Assembly: GCF_910592395.1 (NCBI RefSeq)
Contig: NC_088320.1
Span: 12,710,501-12,774,500, forward strand
Direction: 5' to 3'
Origin: Lineus longissimus
Taxonomy: Eukaryota > Nemertea > Pilidiophora > Heteronemertea > Lineidae
DNA length: 64,000 bases
Positions 1 to 12,251 of this stretch are shown in pieces. The translations under genes were made by a program, and so were the position numbers. A model generated the notes under the pieces. That model saw nothing but the letters and a program-made list of their open reading frames with translations. It ran no database searches and was not told the DNA's origin. The first letter of the stretch is position 1. Each line of letters starts with the position of its first letter.

Positions 1-2
1 CA

Positions 3-663
3 GAATCTAATGTTGAAATATGTCGTAATTACAAGATATGGACATTGTATGAGTATGCTAAAAACTTGAACCCAACAAGGTACACAACTAAAACTATTAA
101 GTACAGGTTTTGTACCTATTGTAATGCTGTTGCTTATGATGATGACTTCAAAAGGCTAGAGATTAGTATTAAGAATAAAACACGTTACTTTGACACCATA
201 CTTAGAAGGCTTGGACAGAGACGTCTATCAGAAAAAGTAGTAAATTATCTAATAGAGTACATTGAGTACTATTTTAAAGGATACTTCTCCAGTCCTAGAG
301 AATGGCTTAGTAAGGAAAGGTATGAAAAGACAGTTCAATCATCATTAAAAAGGTATTAATACTCTACCTTTTAAGTTAGTTTCAAATATTGTGTCAATGG
401 TATTTCAATTTCACTGCGGAGAGTATGATTGGTATTTAGAGACATAATTCATTAACCATACTATTGGTAACAGTTACTTAACTGATGAGAATTTTAATGA
501 TCTAAGGTTAGTTTTCTTTCCTTTCCTAAGATACCTACATTACTGTGGGGTTAATGTCTCAATTAGCTACAAGCTGTTCTTACATCAAGCCTTTAAAACG
601 ATGGATATCGATTATGTTGTACTTAACCCTTATTTGACATCCAAGGATAGAACTAACATTTAA
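3..663 (+). pseudogene. Unrecognised broken coding fragment at the window edge
   Basis: An open frame runs in from the left edge to 359 and continues in another frame to about 663, with at least one internal stop near 449. The product is hydrophilic, with CTYC and aromatic-rich stretches such as FFPFLRYLHYCG. I do not recognise the family. It lies directly upstream of a fragment of the conserved capsid-module protein, on the same strand, so it may be the preceding part of the same virus-like element. It has no intact start inside the window. Confidence 0.35.
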
Positions 664-1048
664 TGACTTAGATGTTATGTCAGAGAAGGAAATAATTAAA
701 TACCATAGACTCTACCAGACAAAGATGTATGCTAGACTTAATGATTCTTTAGGTAAGACAGTACTTAAGGCTTACACTTAATTAGCAAAGTTGTTCTTAC
801 CTGTTGATGATGAGGACGAACTTTACAATGATCTTAGAAACGATAATTTAGTAACTAATGAGTTGGATAAATGGTTAGGATGGGTAAGTCTGAGGATGGG
901 AGCACTAACTGCCCTTGCTTCAACTTCCCTCATTACATTAGGACACTGTCATGGGGTATCATTAGAACATAAAAGTCCAAAGATTGATGATTATGATTTC
1001 CTCATAAGTTATGATCTCATTATCACTTACGTTAATACAAGGATCTAA
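656..1048 (+). pseudogene. Fragment of conserved capsid-module protein (MSEK..HRxYQ family)
   Basis: The frame from 656 reads FNDLDVMSEKEI, then HRLYQTKMYARLNDSL, has one stop at 781-783, and continues with LYNDLRNDNLVTNELDKW and a small hydrophobic tail. The same order of motifs is present in the copies at about 19.3 kb and 27.0 kb, where the gene follows the packaging ATPase. That fixes it as a gene of the virus-like capsid module. Its biochemical role is unknown to me. The C-terminal Pro-rich part seen in the other copies is missing here. Confidence 0.6.
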
Positions 1049-2025
1049 CTCTATTAAGAATTCAAGAACAATAGGCATTCCTCTGAAATTAACGATTTTA
1101 TCATCATCAAATTTAGGTAATTCGATATCAGGTTTAAGATTCTTTAAAATCAGTCATGTAAGTAGTTATTTCAAATTTGATATGATTAGTACATTATGTT
1201 AACTTCTTTAGTACAGTTAAGTTCGTACATTTGAAGCTTAATCTGATTACTATCATTTACAGGTATGATACAGAAAATATATGAAGGTTTATTATTCAAG
1301 AGTGTATTACTTTTATCAACCAGATTTGATTTTAATAAAAGATAAGAAGTGTAAAAGAGTAAAGGTCTGGTAGAGTGGTACTTCCCTTTCTTATTAAATT
1401 TTGATTGTTTAAATCCTATCATCATAACAAACAAATTATCATTATCAAAATTACCTTCCAATGAGAATTTGTTATCCTCTGTAAGTTCAATTATTATGTA
1501 AATGTTGTTATCACAGTTTATTTTTACATGTTTAATTTGTTTTTTATTAATTTTGTTTTGCCAAGCATACATCTTACTTCTAAGTGCAATAAATTCAGTC
1601 ATCTCTTCTCCTCCTAGCTCATCCTTGAAATAACCTGGCACCTTCTTCTTGTTAGTGTCATAGAGAGGATGATTTTTGGGATAGTTATTGAAGTCAAAGT
1701 GATCCTTTAACCCTTTAAGGTCTTCAGTTAAGTAATCAGTATTTATCTTAAGTACAAAGGAATATGTATCAAGATACAGTAGTTCCAGGTTCTTCTCACC
1801 AAAATAAGGTTGAAGCACCTCATAGTAAAATTCACACATTAACAATTTAGACAATGCAAGTACTGTAGCTCCTTGTTAAATTTCACTGATGTTTTCCTCA
1901 TACTTATAGAAGCATTATGTTCGTCAAATATGCATATTGATGAAAACCTGGGATTGGCCATTATACTCCTGGCTCGTTCACCTTCTGTTACCAACTCAAT
2001 CTCCATCATGTTCCTTAAGCCTGTT

Positions 2026-3594
2026 ACACACGAGGGACTTCTCACAAACTTAGTTGGAATTTTAATTCATAACAGGAATCCAGACCAGGTAACTGATACT
2101 TTGCCCGACTGGTTGGAGTTGCTGGCTGCACTACCGACTTGTTCTATTTCTCAACGACATCTTTTGTTTATATAAGGATTTTTTTGTTTATATAAGGAGT
2201 GTGGGAATGGCAAGCCAAAGCGGAATTTATTCAAGACTTTAGAATTACCATTCAAGAAGTTAAATATAAGTTCAAGAAGGAAATATATGTTCAAGACTAA
2301 AATATGTTCAACCTTGAATCAAATGTTTTCAACCTTGAATAAAATATGTTCAACCTTGAATAAAATATGTTCAACCTTGAATAAAATATGTCCAACCTTG
2401 AACAAAATATATTCAAGACTCACGTGACCATATTCAAGACGCACGTGACCACAAAATTGATGACATAGTTGCTCATGTTTTGATGCTTTACGGACTTTCC
2501 CGAACCCGCATCCGGACTTTCCCGAACCCATGGTACTTGTGTTGCGTTTCGGAGCTCGAATTGTTCGCACGAGGTTTTGACACATGGTTGTACATGTACC
2601 TAGCCGCCTACACCTGACATGTACTGTAATCCTACACATCATGACATGGATGCCGAGTGAATGTCAGAGTCGATACATGTTTCACAGACATATCAGGCAA
2701 ATTATAGGTTCAAAATGCGCAATGCCTCTCACCTTTCATTCTTAAGGCCGACACCACTGTATCGGATTCTCGTTGTCTTTTGACATGTTTGAGTGTTTAG
2801 GCTATACAGGCAATCAATCATGTCGTGAAACAGAACGCATCAGAAGTACCACAGATTCTACGATCTACGTCATCAATTTTGTGGTCACGTGCGTCTTGAA
2901 TATGGTCACGTGAGTCTTGAATATATTTTGTTCAAGGTTGAATATATTTTGTTCAATGTTGGACATATTTTATTCAAGGTTGAACATATTTTATTCAAGG
3001 TTGAACATATTTTATTCAAGGTTGAAAACATTTGATTCAAGGTTGAACATATTTTAGTCTTGAACATATATTTCCTTCTTGAACTTATATCTAACTTCTT
3101 GAATGGTAATTCTAAAGTCTTGAATAAATTCCGCTTTGGCTTGCCATATGTGGGGGAGAAATTTCCCCGTGTGATTCAGTCAACAACATAGTTGGGCCAT
3201 ATTTTGATTCTATCTTTATAGGCGCCAAGGCTGTACCTTCTCATAATCCACGATTTTGCCAAAAACCTCCTATTATCCCATCGAGTTCTCCTTTTCCTCT
3301 TTTCACTGATACTTTTTACAATAATGATATATAAAATCTTCTTTTTCTTCCTCTCATTGTACACAACAAAATCATTGGCAACCATGTTTCTAGATCTAAG
3401 ATTTCCCTGCCAGAAATAATAGATATTTGCACTCAGCCTTGAACAAGGTTTTGGCCTAAATATAGTGCAGGACCTAAATATTTCTGGGATTATGTCTTTC
3501 GTGTGAGTGGGTGAACGACTCTCAACTTCCAGTCACCTGTGCACCTGTTCTTAATTTTAAAGCCAACTAAGTTGGTGAGAAATCCCTCGTGTGT
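2026..3594. mobile_element. Inverted-repeat DNA element inserted in the polymerase gene
   Basis: The two ends are inverted repeats beginning ACACACGAGGGA, and they stay similar for about 45 bp (2026-2075 and 3543-3594). The insertion splits the polymerase gene just after motif B, and both halves of the gene resume outside it. Flanks AGCCTGTT and AGCGGGCT could be a decayed 8-bp target duplication, but this is weak. The element itself hosts the foldback element at 2207-3147. No transposase is visible, so it is non-autonomous. Confidence 0.7.
2207..3147. mobile_element. Foldback/MITE element with 260-bp inverted arms
   Basis: Arms 2207-2470 and about 2868-3147 are near-perfect inverted copies, beginning ATGGCAAGCCAAAGCGG. 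Each arm holds about five tandem units built on the palindrome TTCAACCTTGAA, and ends inward with CACGTGACCACAAAATTGA. The central 400 bp has no convincing gene. TGTGGG lies just outside both ends (2200-2205, 3149-3154), a likely target duplication. It is nested inside the element at 2026-3594, so it inserted later. Confidence 0.8.
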
Positions 3595-4020
3595 AGCGGG
3601 CTTTATGTTCTCACAGGTCTTACCGTAGAAAGCATTATTCATCAGTTTAAAATAATCTTTCTCAAAATCAGTCTTAGAGTCCATCCTCCTTTTAATATTA
3701 ATGTCAATGTATGTCGCCAACCACTTAGACTGTTTAAGGCTGATCACAGAGTGAAACTTCTTAAGTACCATTCCGTGCTTGAGGTAAAACTGTAGCATCA
3801 TGTAATGCACTATGTAGTTGGTCTTATCCTTTTGTGTGAGTATCAGTTTCTCTACATTTGATCTTTTATCATCACCTAGTAACTCTTTCTGGTAAGGGCT
3901 GAGTTCATCATCTTCAATGAAGAGAGACTCTGGACAGAATGGAAAGTTCTTAGACTTGAATTTGATGTTTTGTGGATAAGTCAAGTCTACCTCAAAGAAT
4001 ATCCTACATCACTATCCTTA

Positions 4021-4869
4021 CGTAGTCCCTGAATGATTTCTTCATTCAGCTGCGGTCATGCAGGCGCAGTGGACACCAAATTGCCACGTCAACATCATTT
4101 GTTATTATTTCCTTGGTGTCCACTGTCTGGGAACATCCCAGGGCGCTCTGGCTTTGGCACTGCACATCTGTAGTGCCTGTGATGAGGAAGTCTCGCACTC
4201 TCCCGTCTTCGTGAGTGGTCGATTTTTGTCGCAACCATTTGGGCCGAGGGCCCGCACTCACTTCAGAGTGCATTATTAATGGGCTTCAGGTCCATGACAC
4301 TTTCATCAATGCACCCAGCCCCTGTGGATTTCATGTTCCCAAGGTAAGTATACGTACATTGCCACGTCATTTAAATACTATTTCCCTCCGTATACTTATT
4401 TCCTTTACTGTCCAGCAGTTTCAACCTCTCCGGTTTCACGTGTCTTCTTTAGGCACACAGGTTAAACTTTTAACCATCTAGATACCAGGATACCAGGATA
4501 TCAGGATACCTCTGTATATCCAACCGTATTTCTTTGTCGCCACACGCATCTGATGAGTCTCTCTTGACGAAACCGCATTTCCTGCACCTTCATGACCTAT
4601 TAGACACACATGGTTGCTTCATACCATTAGTGCACGGTGCCCAGAAGCCAAACTCCTTCATTTTGGTCCTCTCATGTTGCCATGAGCAACAGAGCATGCA
4701 GGCTCAGGCTACGATGTCACTGATGACGTCACAAGGATGCCATGACGTCATCATGATGTCATAACGTCGGGTCAACAATCACAGCTGTCAGACAGTCCCT
4801 GAATGATCTCTTCATTCAGTTGCGGTCATGCAGGCGCAGTGGACACCAAATTGCCACGTCAACATCATT
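4021..4869. mobile_element. Insertion with 76-bp terminal direct repeats and 11-bp target duplication
   Basis: CACTATCCTTA occurs at 4010-4020 and again at 4870-4880, and the polymerase reading frame continues across it, so the 849 bp between them is an insertion. The insertion starts and ends with nearly identical 76-bp direct repeats (4024-4099, 4794-4869). Inside is a short ATACCAGG array (about 4485-4510) and an inverted fragment related to the BEL/Pao LTR at 50.97 kb. The 11-bp duplication is longer than usual for LTR elements, so the class is open. Confidence 0.7.
4355..4482 (-). repeat. LTR-like fragment related to 50.97 kb
   Basis: About 125 bp here is the reverse complement of 50.97-51.10 kb, from the palindrome GGTTAAAAGTTTAACC to TATTTAAATGACG. 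That sequence lies just upstream of a BEL/Pao Gag, so this is probably a piece of the same LTR family. Similarity stops sharply after TGACG. Confidence 0.6.
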
Positions 4870-7315
4870 CACTATCCTTAGGTATTGACATAATCCATCT
4901 TAGATAGAGGTTATCATCATCTGTTGAATCAATATCTGTCATATCAAAACTACCATAAGGTTGAGGTTCCATCATAGCCCAACCGTTAAGGTTATTAGCA
5001 TCAAAGTACAAGAGTTTGTGGTGATCATCGGCCTTAACATGCCTTGTTCCAATCACACCTGAAATACCACATTATTGCCTTTTCAAATGTATGTAAAATG
5101 TTGCTATCTGTTAGAGTTCTAGGTGTATTCCTGTGTATTTCAAACCAGCTTGCCATGCAAGACCTGGTGCTGAGTAACAGTGACATGGATCTATCTGAAA
5201 GTAGTTTAAATTTACTTTCCTGAACTTTTCAAACAAATCTGCCAGAAGCAACACATCAGTTTTTAGGTAAAGGTCAATGAATTCTCCATGATTTCTTAGG
5301 TTAAAATTATCCCATATGGCTTTAGCTTCATCATAGGCAGAATCAGATGCCATTTCATTCTTTAATTCATCAAAGAACATAGACTTCTCTAGGTAGGTGA
5401 CATTGTAACTGTCATGAGACGTGTAAAATGAATAAGGAACTGATCCTTTCCCCCTCAATAGTTTGAAGTATGTAGTATCGGGGAACATCTGTCTCGTTAT
5501 TTTGAAGTCATCGTCTACCATTGATTTTGTAATGTTATCAAAACTGGACTGTAGGAATATGTATGAGTCTAAGAATCTAAAACACCCGAACTGAAATAAA
5601 ATGTATTGTTCTGCTGTTTTGGCAAGTAATTTAAGTTTTTTTTATTTTGAGGTAATTCAGTCATTAAATCTTTAATGAATAGTTGAGAATCATAATTACT
5701 TAGATTGTGAAAAAACACTGGAACGAACATGGCTTTCTTTTCAATCAGATTGCAAGAGCTGTGAGCAGCACCTCTAAAACTACCACTGTAGTGATCATGG
5801 TCCTTGACCTTATCGTACCCTAGCAACTGATTGCAGTAGTAACATTGTGTTTCTTTGTGATACCTCTCACAGTCTTCATCTGTCATTGTTAGAGGAAAGT
5901 TACTGTTCAATAAATTAGAGAATTGTTGTTCCATTTTGATAAGCCAATTACAGAATACATCTACAACATCAGAGCCTCTATGACTTAAATACTGATTATT
6001 GTAAAGATATTGATAATCAGAGTTAACAGAAACTCCAACTGCTGATGCGTTATGTTTAAAAGGTTGCTTACTAGTACTCTCTACTGATACTACAGGCATG
6101 TTTATTGACTCAAAATCTGCATAGATGATAAAAGGAACTCTATTCTTTATTGAGTGTTTTTCAAACTTAAGTTGAGACAATTTACTATTTGGTTCTGGCA
6201 AGCTAATCTTGCAATATTCATGTTCATTACATTTTTTCTTATGATTCTCAAGTGTAGATTTACGATAAAAGTAATTCATGCATCTCCTGTAGAGATACAC
6301 AGTATGAGTGCCATTCCTGAAGAACATATTGATGTCAGTTATGTACATGAAATAAAGAATATCAATAACATCATTATCATCATAATTCTTACCATTACCG
6401 GACAGGTAGAGAGGTTCTAATTTTGCTTCACGTATGTTTTTAGCAGTTTCGTTCTGTAACTTGAACACATTAATCTTGAGATTGTTATCACTCTCGATCT
6501 TAGGGATATCCTTTTGAATACATACAGGAAATGAGTTGATCTTAATCTCATTTTCATACATCTATTAGGGGTTAATTTCTGGTGCATTAAAACTTGCTTG
6601 CCCCTGACACGAAATGCTGTTGTGGTATTTAGCGACGAGTAGACTCCAGAGCAAACACTTCTGATCATTTGTTTCCACATTGGTGTTAGCTTTAGTGTTA
6701 AATGGTAATCTAATGTAATGACCACCTTTGCACCTCTTGTAGGAACATATTGTCATGTGACAGGACTGTACTATGTTAAGAGACAAGCCACTTCCTTGAA
6801 AGTATATCTCCTCAATCTGTGCTTTAATGTAGTTAAGCTGCTTGGTTACTGCATAGATTGCCTGATTCCTTGAAATTATGCTTTCCATTGGAGATTGAAT
6901 GGGGTGGGTAACTGATCCAAGCTCTGCTGTACGGTCTTAGGTCTGTTGAACTGGGCGAAAACTGATATGCTTATTTTATGGTGGTAATCATTGAGCTTAA
7001 AAAGTACTTCCTCTAATTTCTCCCTGTATTCAAAAACCTGTTTCGCTTCTCTATCAATATTCACTCTAATGGTAACAACAGGCTTGCCAAACTCCTTTGC
7101 CAACTCAATTTCTTTAACTTTATCTATGTCATCAAGCTCCTCAGTCTCGAAGGAAAGCTTCGTATTTACTTCAGGGATTAGTGATGGAATAGAAGGTACT
7201 TGTACCATTAATTTATTTAAATGCCCCTTCGTCTTCCTGTGAGCTGCCATATTGCTGTATGCACGTTGGGCAATTAACCTTTTGGTTTTTATCACTCATT
7301 TATCATTACTTAGAT

Positions 7316-7440
7316 TAAATTGTTTTATTAAATTTCACTTACATGTACACCTGACATACCAGGAAGTTCATAGATTAAAAATTGTTATTACATTTCAATC
7401 ACTCAAATGTACATCTGACATACCAGGACGTTCAGACAAT
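7316..7440 (+). repeat. Two-copy tandem repeat of about 66 bp
   Basis: The segment containing GTACACCTGACATACCAGGA is repeated about 66 bp later with a few changes (7344 and 7410). It lies just upstream of the polymerase start and may belong to the end of that element. No gene is visible. Confidence 0.5.
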
Positions 7441-7673
7441 CAATACCACCTTATGCTCGTTCTTGAATAGGTTTCTCTTTGAATCTAGTCCAAAAGTTAA
7501 TTTTATCCTAAAGAAAAAAACTGAACTCTTCACTCGAGTGAGTCACACGGATTGCATGAATCAGCTGTGTTGTTGTTATCAAATACCAGTGTACAGACTT
7601 TACAGACTTGACATGTTGTAATAAATCTAAAGTAATAGGACAATGCATACTAGGTTATTTCGGTTTTTATTGG

Positions 7674-7740
7674 AAATAAGGCAAATCAATTAGGGTATGC
7701 ATAGTATGCATACCCTAATTGATAGGTTTTGGCCTTATTT
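7674..7740. repeat. Perfect 37-bp palindrome with extended stem
   Basis: Bases 7686-7703 and 7705-7722 are exact reverse complements around a single G (arm TCAATTAGGGTATGCATA). The flanks AAATAAGGC and GCCTTATTT extend the hairpin after short bulges. It could be a minimal MITE or a decayed element centre. Confidence 0.75.
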
Positions 7741-8245
7741 TTCAACTACAAAAGTCGTAGATTCGTCGATCACATTTTCCTATTACTTCAAACATACTGA
7801 ACTTTGCTATCATAAAGTGACAAATGCACACACAACTGTGCAAAATCCCTATCCACGCACAGGATATCATCATGATTTCTTACGTGGCTTTAAAGCTGAA
7901 CTGCATGAACAAAAACAGAAGCGTCCATGTTTAAAAAAAATACCACCGCGCTCCAGGTGACAAATGTGACAGATGCGAGAGTAATAAATGAGGTGGTAGA
8001 GAGGTGGTAGAGAGAAATGCAAACACCCGAAACACCCTTCAGAAGTCTGCCAGAAACATGATAGTATACGGCGAAACAGTGGCGCTGCCGTCAGTCTGTC
8101 AGCAGAACACTAGAAGTGCTGGATTTTGACTGTGGGAAACACACAAGTACATGTAGGCCATGTCAAACCATGCTGACGGAATACAATGTACAGCCATGTT
8201 TGTGTGTGTGCACTGATGAGAACCTGAAAGAAAAAAATGCAAGTT
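7741..8245. other. No recognisable gene
   Basis: About 500 bp with only short unconserved open frames. I see no repeat, RNA or promoter signal that I can support. Confidence 0.4.
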
Positions 8246-8606
8246 ATTAGAATTACGGAAAATAAATGAAAAATATCCCTCCCCATCAACAAAATCCTAC
8301 ACCGCTATTTGTAGGGAGGACGTACTAGATAAAATGCTATACGCCCGGTCTCAGACCCTTGACGAGAAAAAAATCGATAGTAGGCCTAGTACAATACTAG
8401 CACGTGGACAATCGAAAGGGGGAAATCCGTCCGAAAACCTCCCCAAAAAGTAGAAATATAACCTGTAAAAGCACGGGAACTAACAGAGAGAATATTCACC
8501 TAAACTCCATCATTGATTATCCGAGTTAGAATTATGGAAAATAGGTGAGAAAAAAAATCCCTTCCCCATCAACAAATAAACCTACACCGCTATTTACGGG
8601 GAGGAC
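8246..8606 (+). repeat. Direct repeat pair, about 80 bp each
   Basis: Segments 8246-8321 and 8524-8606 share TTAGAATTA(C/T)GGAAAATA, CCCCATCAACAAA and CCTACACCGCTATTT followed by GGGAGGAC. The 200 bp between them holds nothing recognisable. This is likely a local duplication or two ends of an old element. Confidence 0.55.
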
Positions 8607-8744
8607 AGAGACTTGCTGCTATATTCCGTCCTGAAAGCCGTCTCCAAAGATTCCATACCGCCATTTTTTTCTTCCACATAGGCCAACTCCCGACCTTCTT
8701 TGATCAACATGACGTAAGCGAGGTTTGAGGTTGATCAAATGTTA

Positions 8745-8850
8745 TTCGCAGTCCCACATCTAGTGGATAGTCAGATTTGCCGTGTGGCTTGGACGTCGCG
8801 CTCAGAATCCAGAGGACGAGGGTTCGAAAACGCTTGATACCATTTTCTTA
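8745..8850 (+). repeat. Possible tRNA-derived SINE head
   Basis: GTGGCTTGGACGTCGCGCTC, then CCAGAGGACGAGGGTTCGAAA, resemble spaced A-box and B-box promoter elements of a tRNA. The acceptor stem cannot be folded cleanly and the sequence continues into an AT-rich body. I therefore read it as a SINE remnant rather than a tRNA gene. Confidence 0.35.
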
Positions 8851-10302
8851 TTATTTTTCAAAACAAGATAGAATTTTTTGGCAACATTTGCCCATAAATA
8901 CTGTCATCCCGTCTGTGTCATTCGTTACAGGTATTTCAGAAGAATACACTCATCTTGATAGCATTTTTTATTTTCTTGTACGAAAATTCCCTTGTTCATT
9001 TTGATGTCTCCCAATACTCTCATCTCGCCTGTGTCCCGATTTTTTCTAACGCTAGTATATCGCGAATGAGACTTAAAACTGAGGTTTCTTGTATCTATGG
9101 CAGGGTAGGTTAAAGAACCAATCAAGTGAGAAACATAAGTAGCTTGCGTGGACTCTACCCCTTGCCGAAATCGGAGTCACTCGGCCAAATATACTGAATT
9201 GGCGCCTAACCATAGTGGCACGCAAAACGCTCATCTCGTCTTAGATGAGGAATACTCCCTGGAAAATATTGAAGTTTTACTACAAGCCTAGAGCGAACGA
9301 GTGCAGGGCGAACGCTGAATAATAATAAGAAACATTCGTTTAAAACGTGTTAGAGTTACGGCCTGATAAAGTGTGTTCCAGTTTTTTCGGACCACCCGAT
9401 ATAACTAAGCCACAAAGGGTTTGCATCGATTAATTATTGGCCATTTTGTTTTCGATTAAGATTAACATTTCTCGCTTTGCGCCATTTTGTCTTTATAATT
9501 ACATTGGGGGAAATGATTATCTTAGCCTTGATTATATCCTTGAATATTGTAAGTATGTGCTAATTGAGCAATTCAAACTATTCCTCGTGGTGATATTGAT
9601 TACATGAAGACCACGCCCTTTTAACACCCTGTTTTTTAACAGCCTGTTGTTTAACACCCTGTGATTATGTTCATTTGACCTCAGTATTCAAGTTTCATTT
9701 ACGGGTCGTCATATATGATCGGATTTCACAACTTCAGGGGTACTAAATGTAGAACTGCCTGAGGTCCCACACATTAGCCCCAGAATCCATGATGTCTTTC
9801 TTGTGAAACCATTGGATTTACTGGACCTTTTTCAGATTTGAGCTAGATGTGTTTGAAATCGCATGCTGCTACACGTGTCTAAAAAATTGAGTGTGGCCTG
9901 ATGCTCGGCAGATTAGCGGTTAAACAGAACAAACTCTTCTGAATACTCTTATATGACATAGATTTAGTAAAACATGACTAATTCTGAGACGGCAATCTCA
10001 AACAAATTGACTCTTAAAGACGTCATATGATTTCAAGGAAGTGGTCTGTCACGATCTGAGGTAAACAACTTGGTTTTGGTTTCATATTCACGTGCTTTCA
10101 TGAACATTTTTATAATCTATACATTTTGTACTGCATTTTTCGAATGACTCCGTGTGCGCGTGACATTCCCAGGCTTATAACTGATGAAATCAGGAAGCAT
10201 AAAGAATTCGCAATAACAGCATAAGAATAGTGCAGTTGTATAGAGTGATCTTCTGAATGCCTTCTTTGTACCGAACTCCCTTGTAGACAATGCACAGTCA
10301 TT
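8851..10302. other. No recognisable gene
   Basis: About 1.45 kb without a coding region or RNA I can support. The short open frames here are not conserved with anything else in the window. A small CCCTG-spaced repeat (AACACCCTG, AACAGCCTG) occurs at about 9630-9662. Confidence 0.4.
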
Positions 10303-11078
10303 TCAGAAAGTAAATGTCCGCAGGTTTTTTAAATATCACATAAATAGAATAAGATAATTGAATGCGATTTTCAGCAGAGAATGGTATATCTAGTTGGTCA
10401 TGTATCTAATGGATTTGGACACAGCTAATCCCGTCTCTTCATTGTGTAAAAGGCAATTTTAAAAATGTCCAAAAGTCACTTTTTTTATTCATTTTATTTT
10501 CGTTCTTTTTCACAATGTATGGTTGAACTATGATGCCATATAGGTTTTTTTTTGGTTTAATTACTAGAAAGTTCCTACTTCTTTCATTTTGAAGATATGT
10601 TTCAGCTCGCAAGAGGTGATTGTCAAATTTGTCAGACAGTTGTTGACCTTTGAGAACACTCCTCATAGTCAGCAATCAGTCAGTCAGGATCTTTATCTCT
10701 AACTCAGCTCACACATGAAGGATTGGGTGTCTTTATTAACGGTTATGGAAGAGATTAAAAAAATAACATAAAAATCCTAAGCAAAAAAGAGCATTTGTCA
10801 TGACTATCGAACACAATCAATGGAAGAGCAAGTGCCAAAAATGATGGTCATAAAGCACAGTTCATTGGGTAATTTAAATTGTTGTAAAGGCACATGAAAT
10901 AAAAAAAGTGATTTTTGGACCTTTTTTGAAATAATACATAATAAAGGGATGGAATTAGGTGCATCCAAATACAGTAGATATATGACCAACTAAATATACC
11001 ATACCCTGTTGAAAACCGCAATTATCTTATTTCATCTCTGTGATATTTAAAAAAAACGGTGGACATTTACTTTATGGA
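10303..11078. mobile_element. Long inverted-repeat (MITE-like) element
   Basis: Left arm 10303-10515 and right arm about 10875-11078 are diverged inverted copies of about 200 bp. They share AAAGTAAATGTCC, TGTGATATTTAAAAAA, GACCAACTA(G/A)ATATACCAT and AAAAAAAGTGA. The centre has no transposase and only unconserved short frames. No clean target duplication is visible. Confidence 0.65.
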
Positions 11079-12239
11079 AGGATTGTATGTGACTTGTATA
11101 TGATTATAATTATTATCATCACCTCTGGAGCCCAAACAGTTAGGATTTTTTCAATAAAATTTATCACACGAATTAGTTGGGGAATATGAACAAAAATGGC
11201 ATTGTCCTTTTTATCATTGATTACGTAATTTTACATAAAACTTATTGTTTTATGGCTAATTTTGGCCACTTTCTGGAGAAAAATCGTTTCCGGACAACTC
11301 CTCGGTAATGCTTGGCGGTCATGGCCTCTATTGAAACATAAACCATAATCCATCAGAATGCGATATTGCCGAACTCTTTTTCAAAGGTGACATTTCCAAC
11401 TACTAAGCTGGCTGTGTAGACTTTCATTAACTGGATGTATGTGCCTTTGTCGAATGCACGTAGCAGCACGCTGCATCGCTGTACGGTAGACTAGAGCTTG
11501 CTGTCCCTAAACTCCTTGGGCAGCCCATCGCGTGAGGCCGGTCCTCAGTGAACCTGTCCCCTGAAGGCCAAAAAATGAACGAGGTCAGAATCGCAATTGA
11601 ACGATAAATGTGTACGGTACATAATTTGAAAATGCCTTGGCGAGAAAACTTAGCGAGAATCGTGACTCGTATCTGCGTTCATTCAAACTGGCGAACTGGA
11701 TGTTCCCGCTTCTGATAACAATCTAGTAAAATAATAAGCCAGATTTGGAAGTATCGGTAGGTCAACTTACCCATCTCCTTTCTAAATATCTTCAAATGTC
11801 TGCGTCGGGGACGGTGATTTTGTCCGCCATTTCTACCGTCTGATATTGTAGCCAACTGTAAATGTTTTGATATCTTACATGTGCTATGAAATTGATCGTA
11901 CCGGTGAATATAGCCTCATTTAACTTATATCAAACGTCGATAGAAAACCCAAATGGAACTAAATGGCGGAACGTACAATGCTTCAAATGGAAGGCGCTGA
12001 CATCCGAATTACTGCATGGCGATATTCCGTCAACCTCTCCAATCTGGGACTTCTTGATTAGCAATTCAAAATGGCTGCACAATGGCCCCTGGTAACACCC
12101 ATACAACACATGCCGCGTCACCGCCAGAATCTGGGACGCTGTCATGGCAATTTGTTTGACCTCTGACCCGTCTAGTTGCCCGTTACGTGTTACTACTGTT
12201 TGTGACCCACAAAATAAGTTTTAAATTGAGAACACGTTT
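11079..12239. other. No recognisable gene
   Basis: About 1.16 kb of unique-looking sequence. Two overlapping opposite-strand open frames near 11.9-12.1 kb shadow each other and resemble nothing I know. Confidence 0.4.
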
Positions 12240-12251
12240 TATGGTAGACAT

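Larger units (their letters stand above)
1186..7299 (-). pseudogene. Family B DNA polymerase of a Polinton/Maverick-like element, broken
   Basis: Replicative polymerase of the DNA_pol_B_2 group found in self-synthesising virus-like transposons. On the minus strand the pieces run in order. First comes an N-terminal Cys-Cys/His-His finger starting at 7299. Next come exonuclease motif YADFES (near 6106-6129), an endonuclease VII-like cluster CYYC..KVKDHDHY..HSSCNL (near 5750-5850), HNLSNYD (near 5700) and DLYLKTDVLLLAD (near 5250). Polymerase motif A DANNLNGW (near 4990) and motif B KLMNNAFYGKT (near 3630) follow. Motif C reads DTYS instead of DTDS near 1765, so a catalytic Asp is lost. There is an in-frame stop at 6565, frameshifts near 7290, 5545 and 5090, and two large insertions (2026-3594, 4021-4869). 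The start is chosen because CPTC, the first half of the finger, follows it and it sits in TAAATG. Confidence 0.85.

Noticed and set aside
11886-12145. Opposed 70-codon open frames
   Set aside because: They overlap antisense to each other, without conservation elsewhere in the window.
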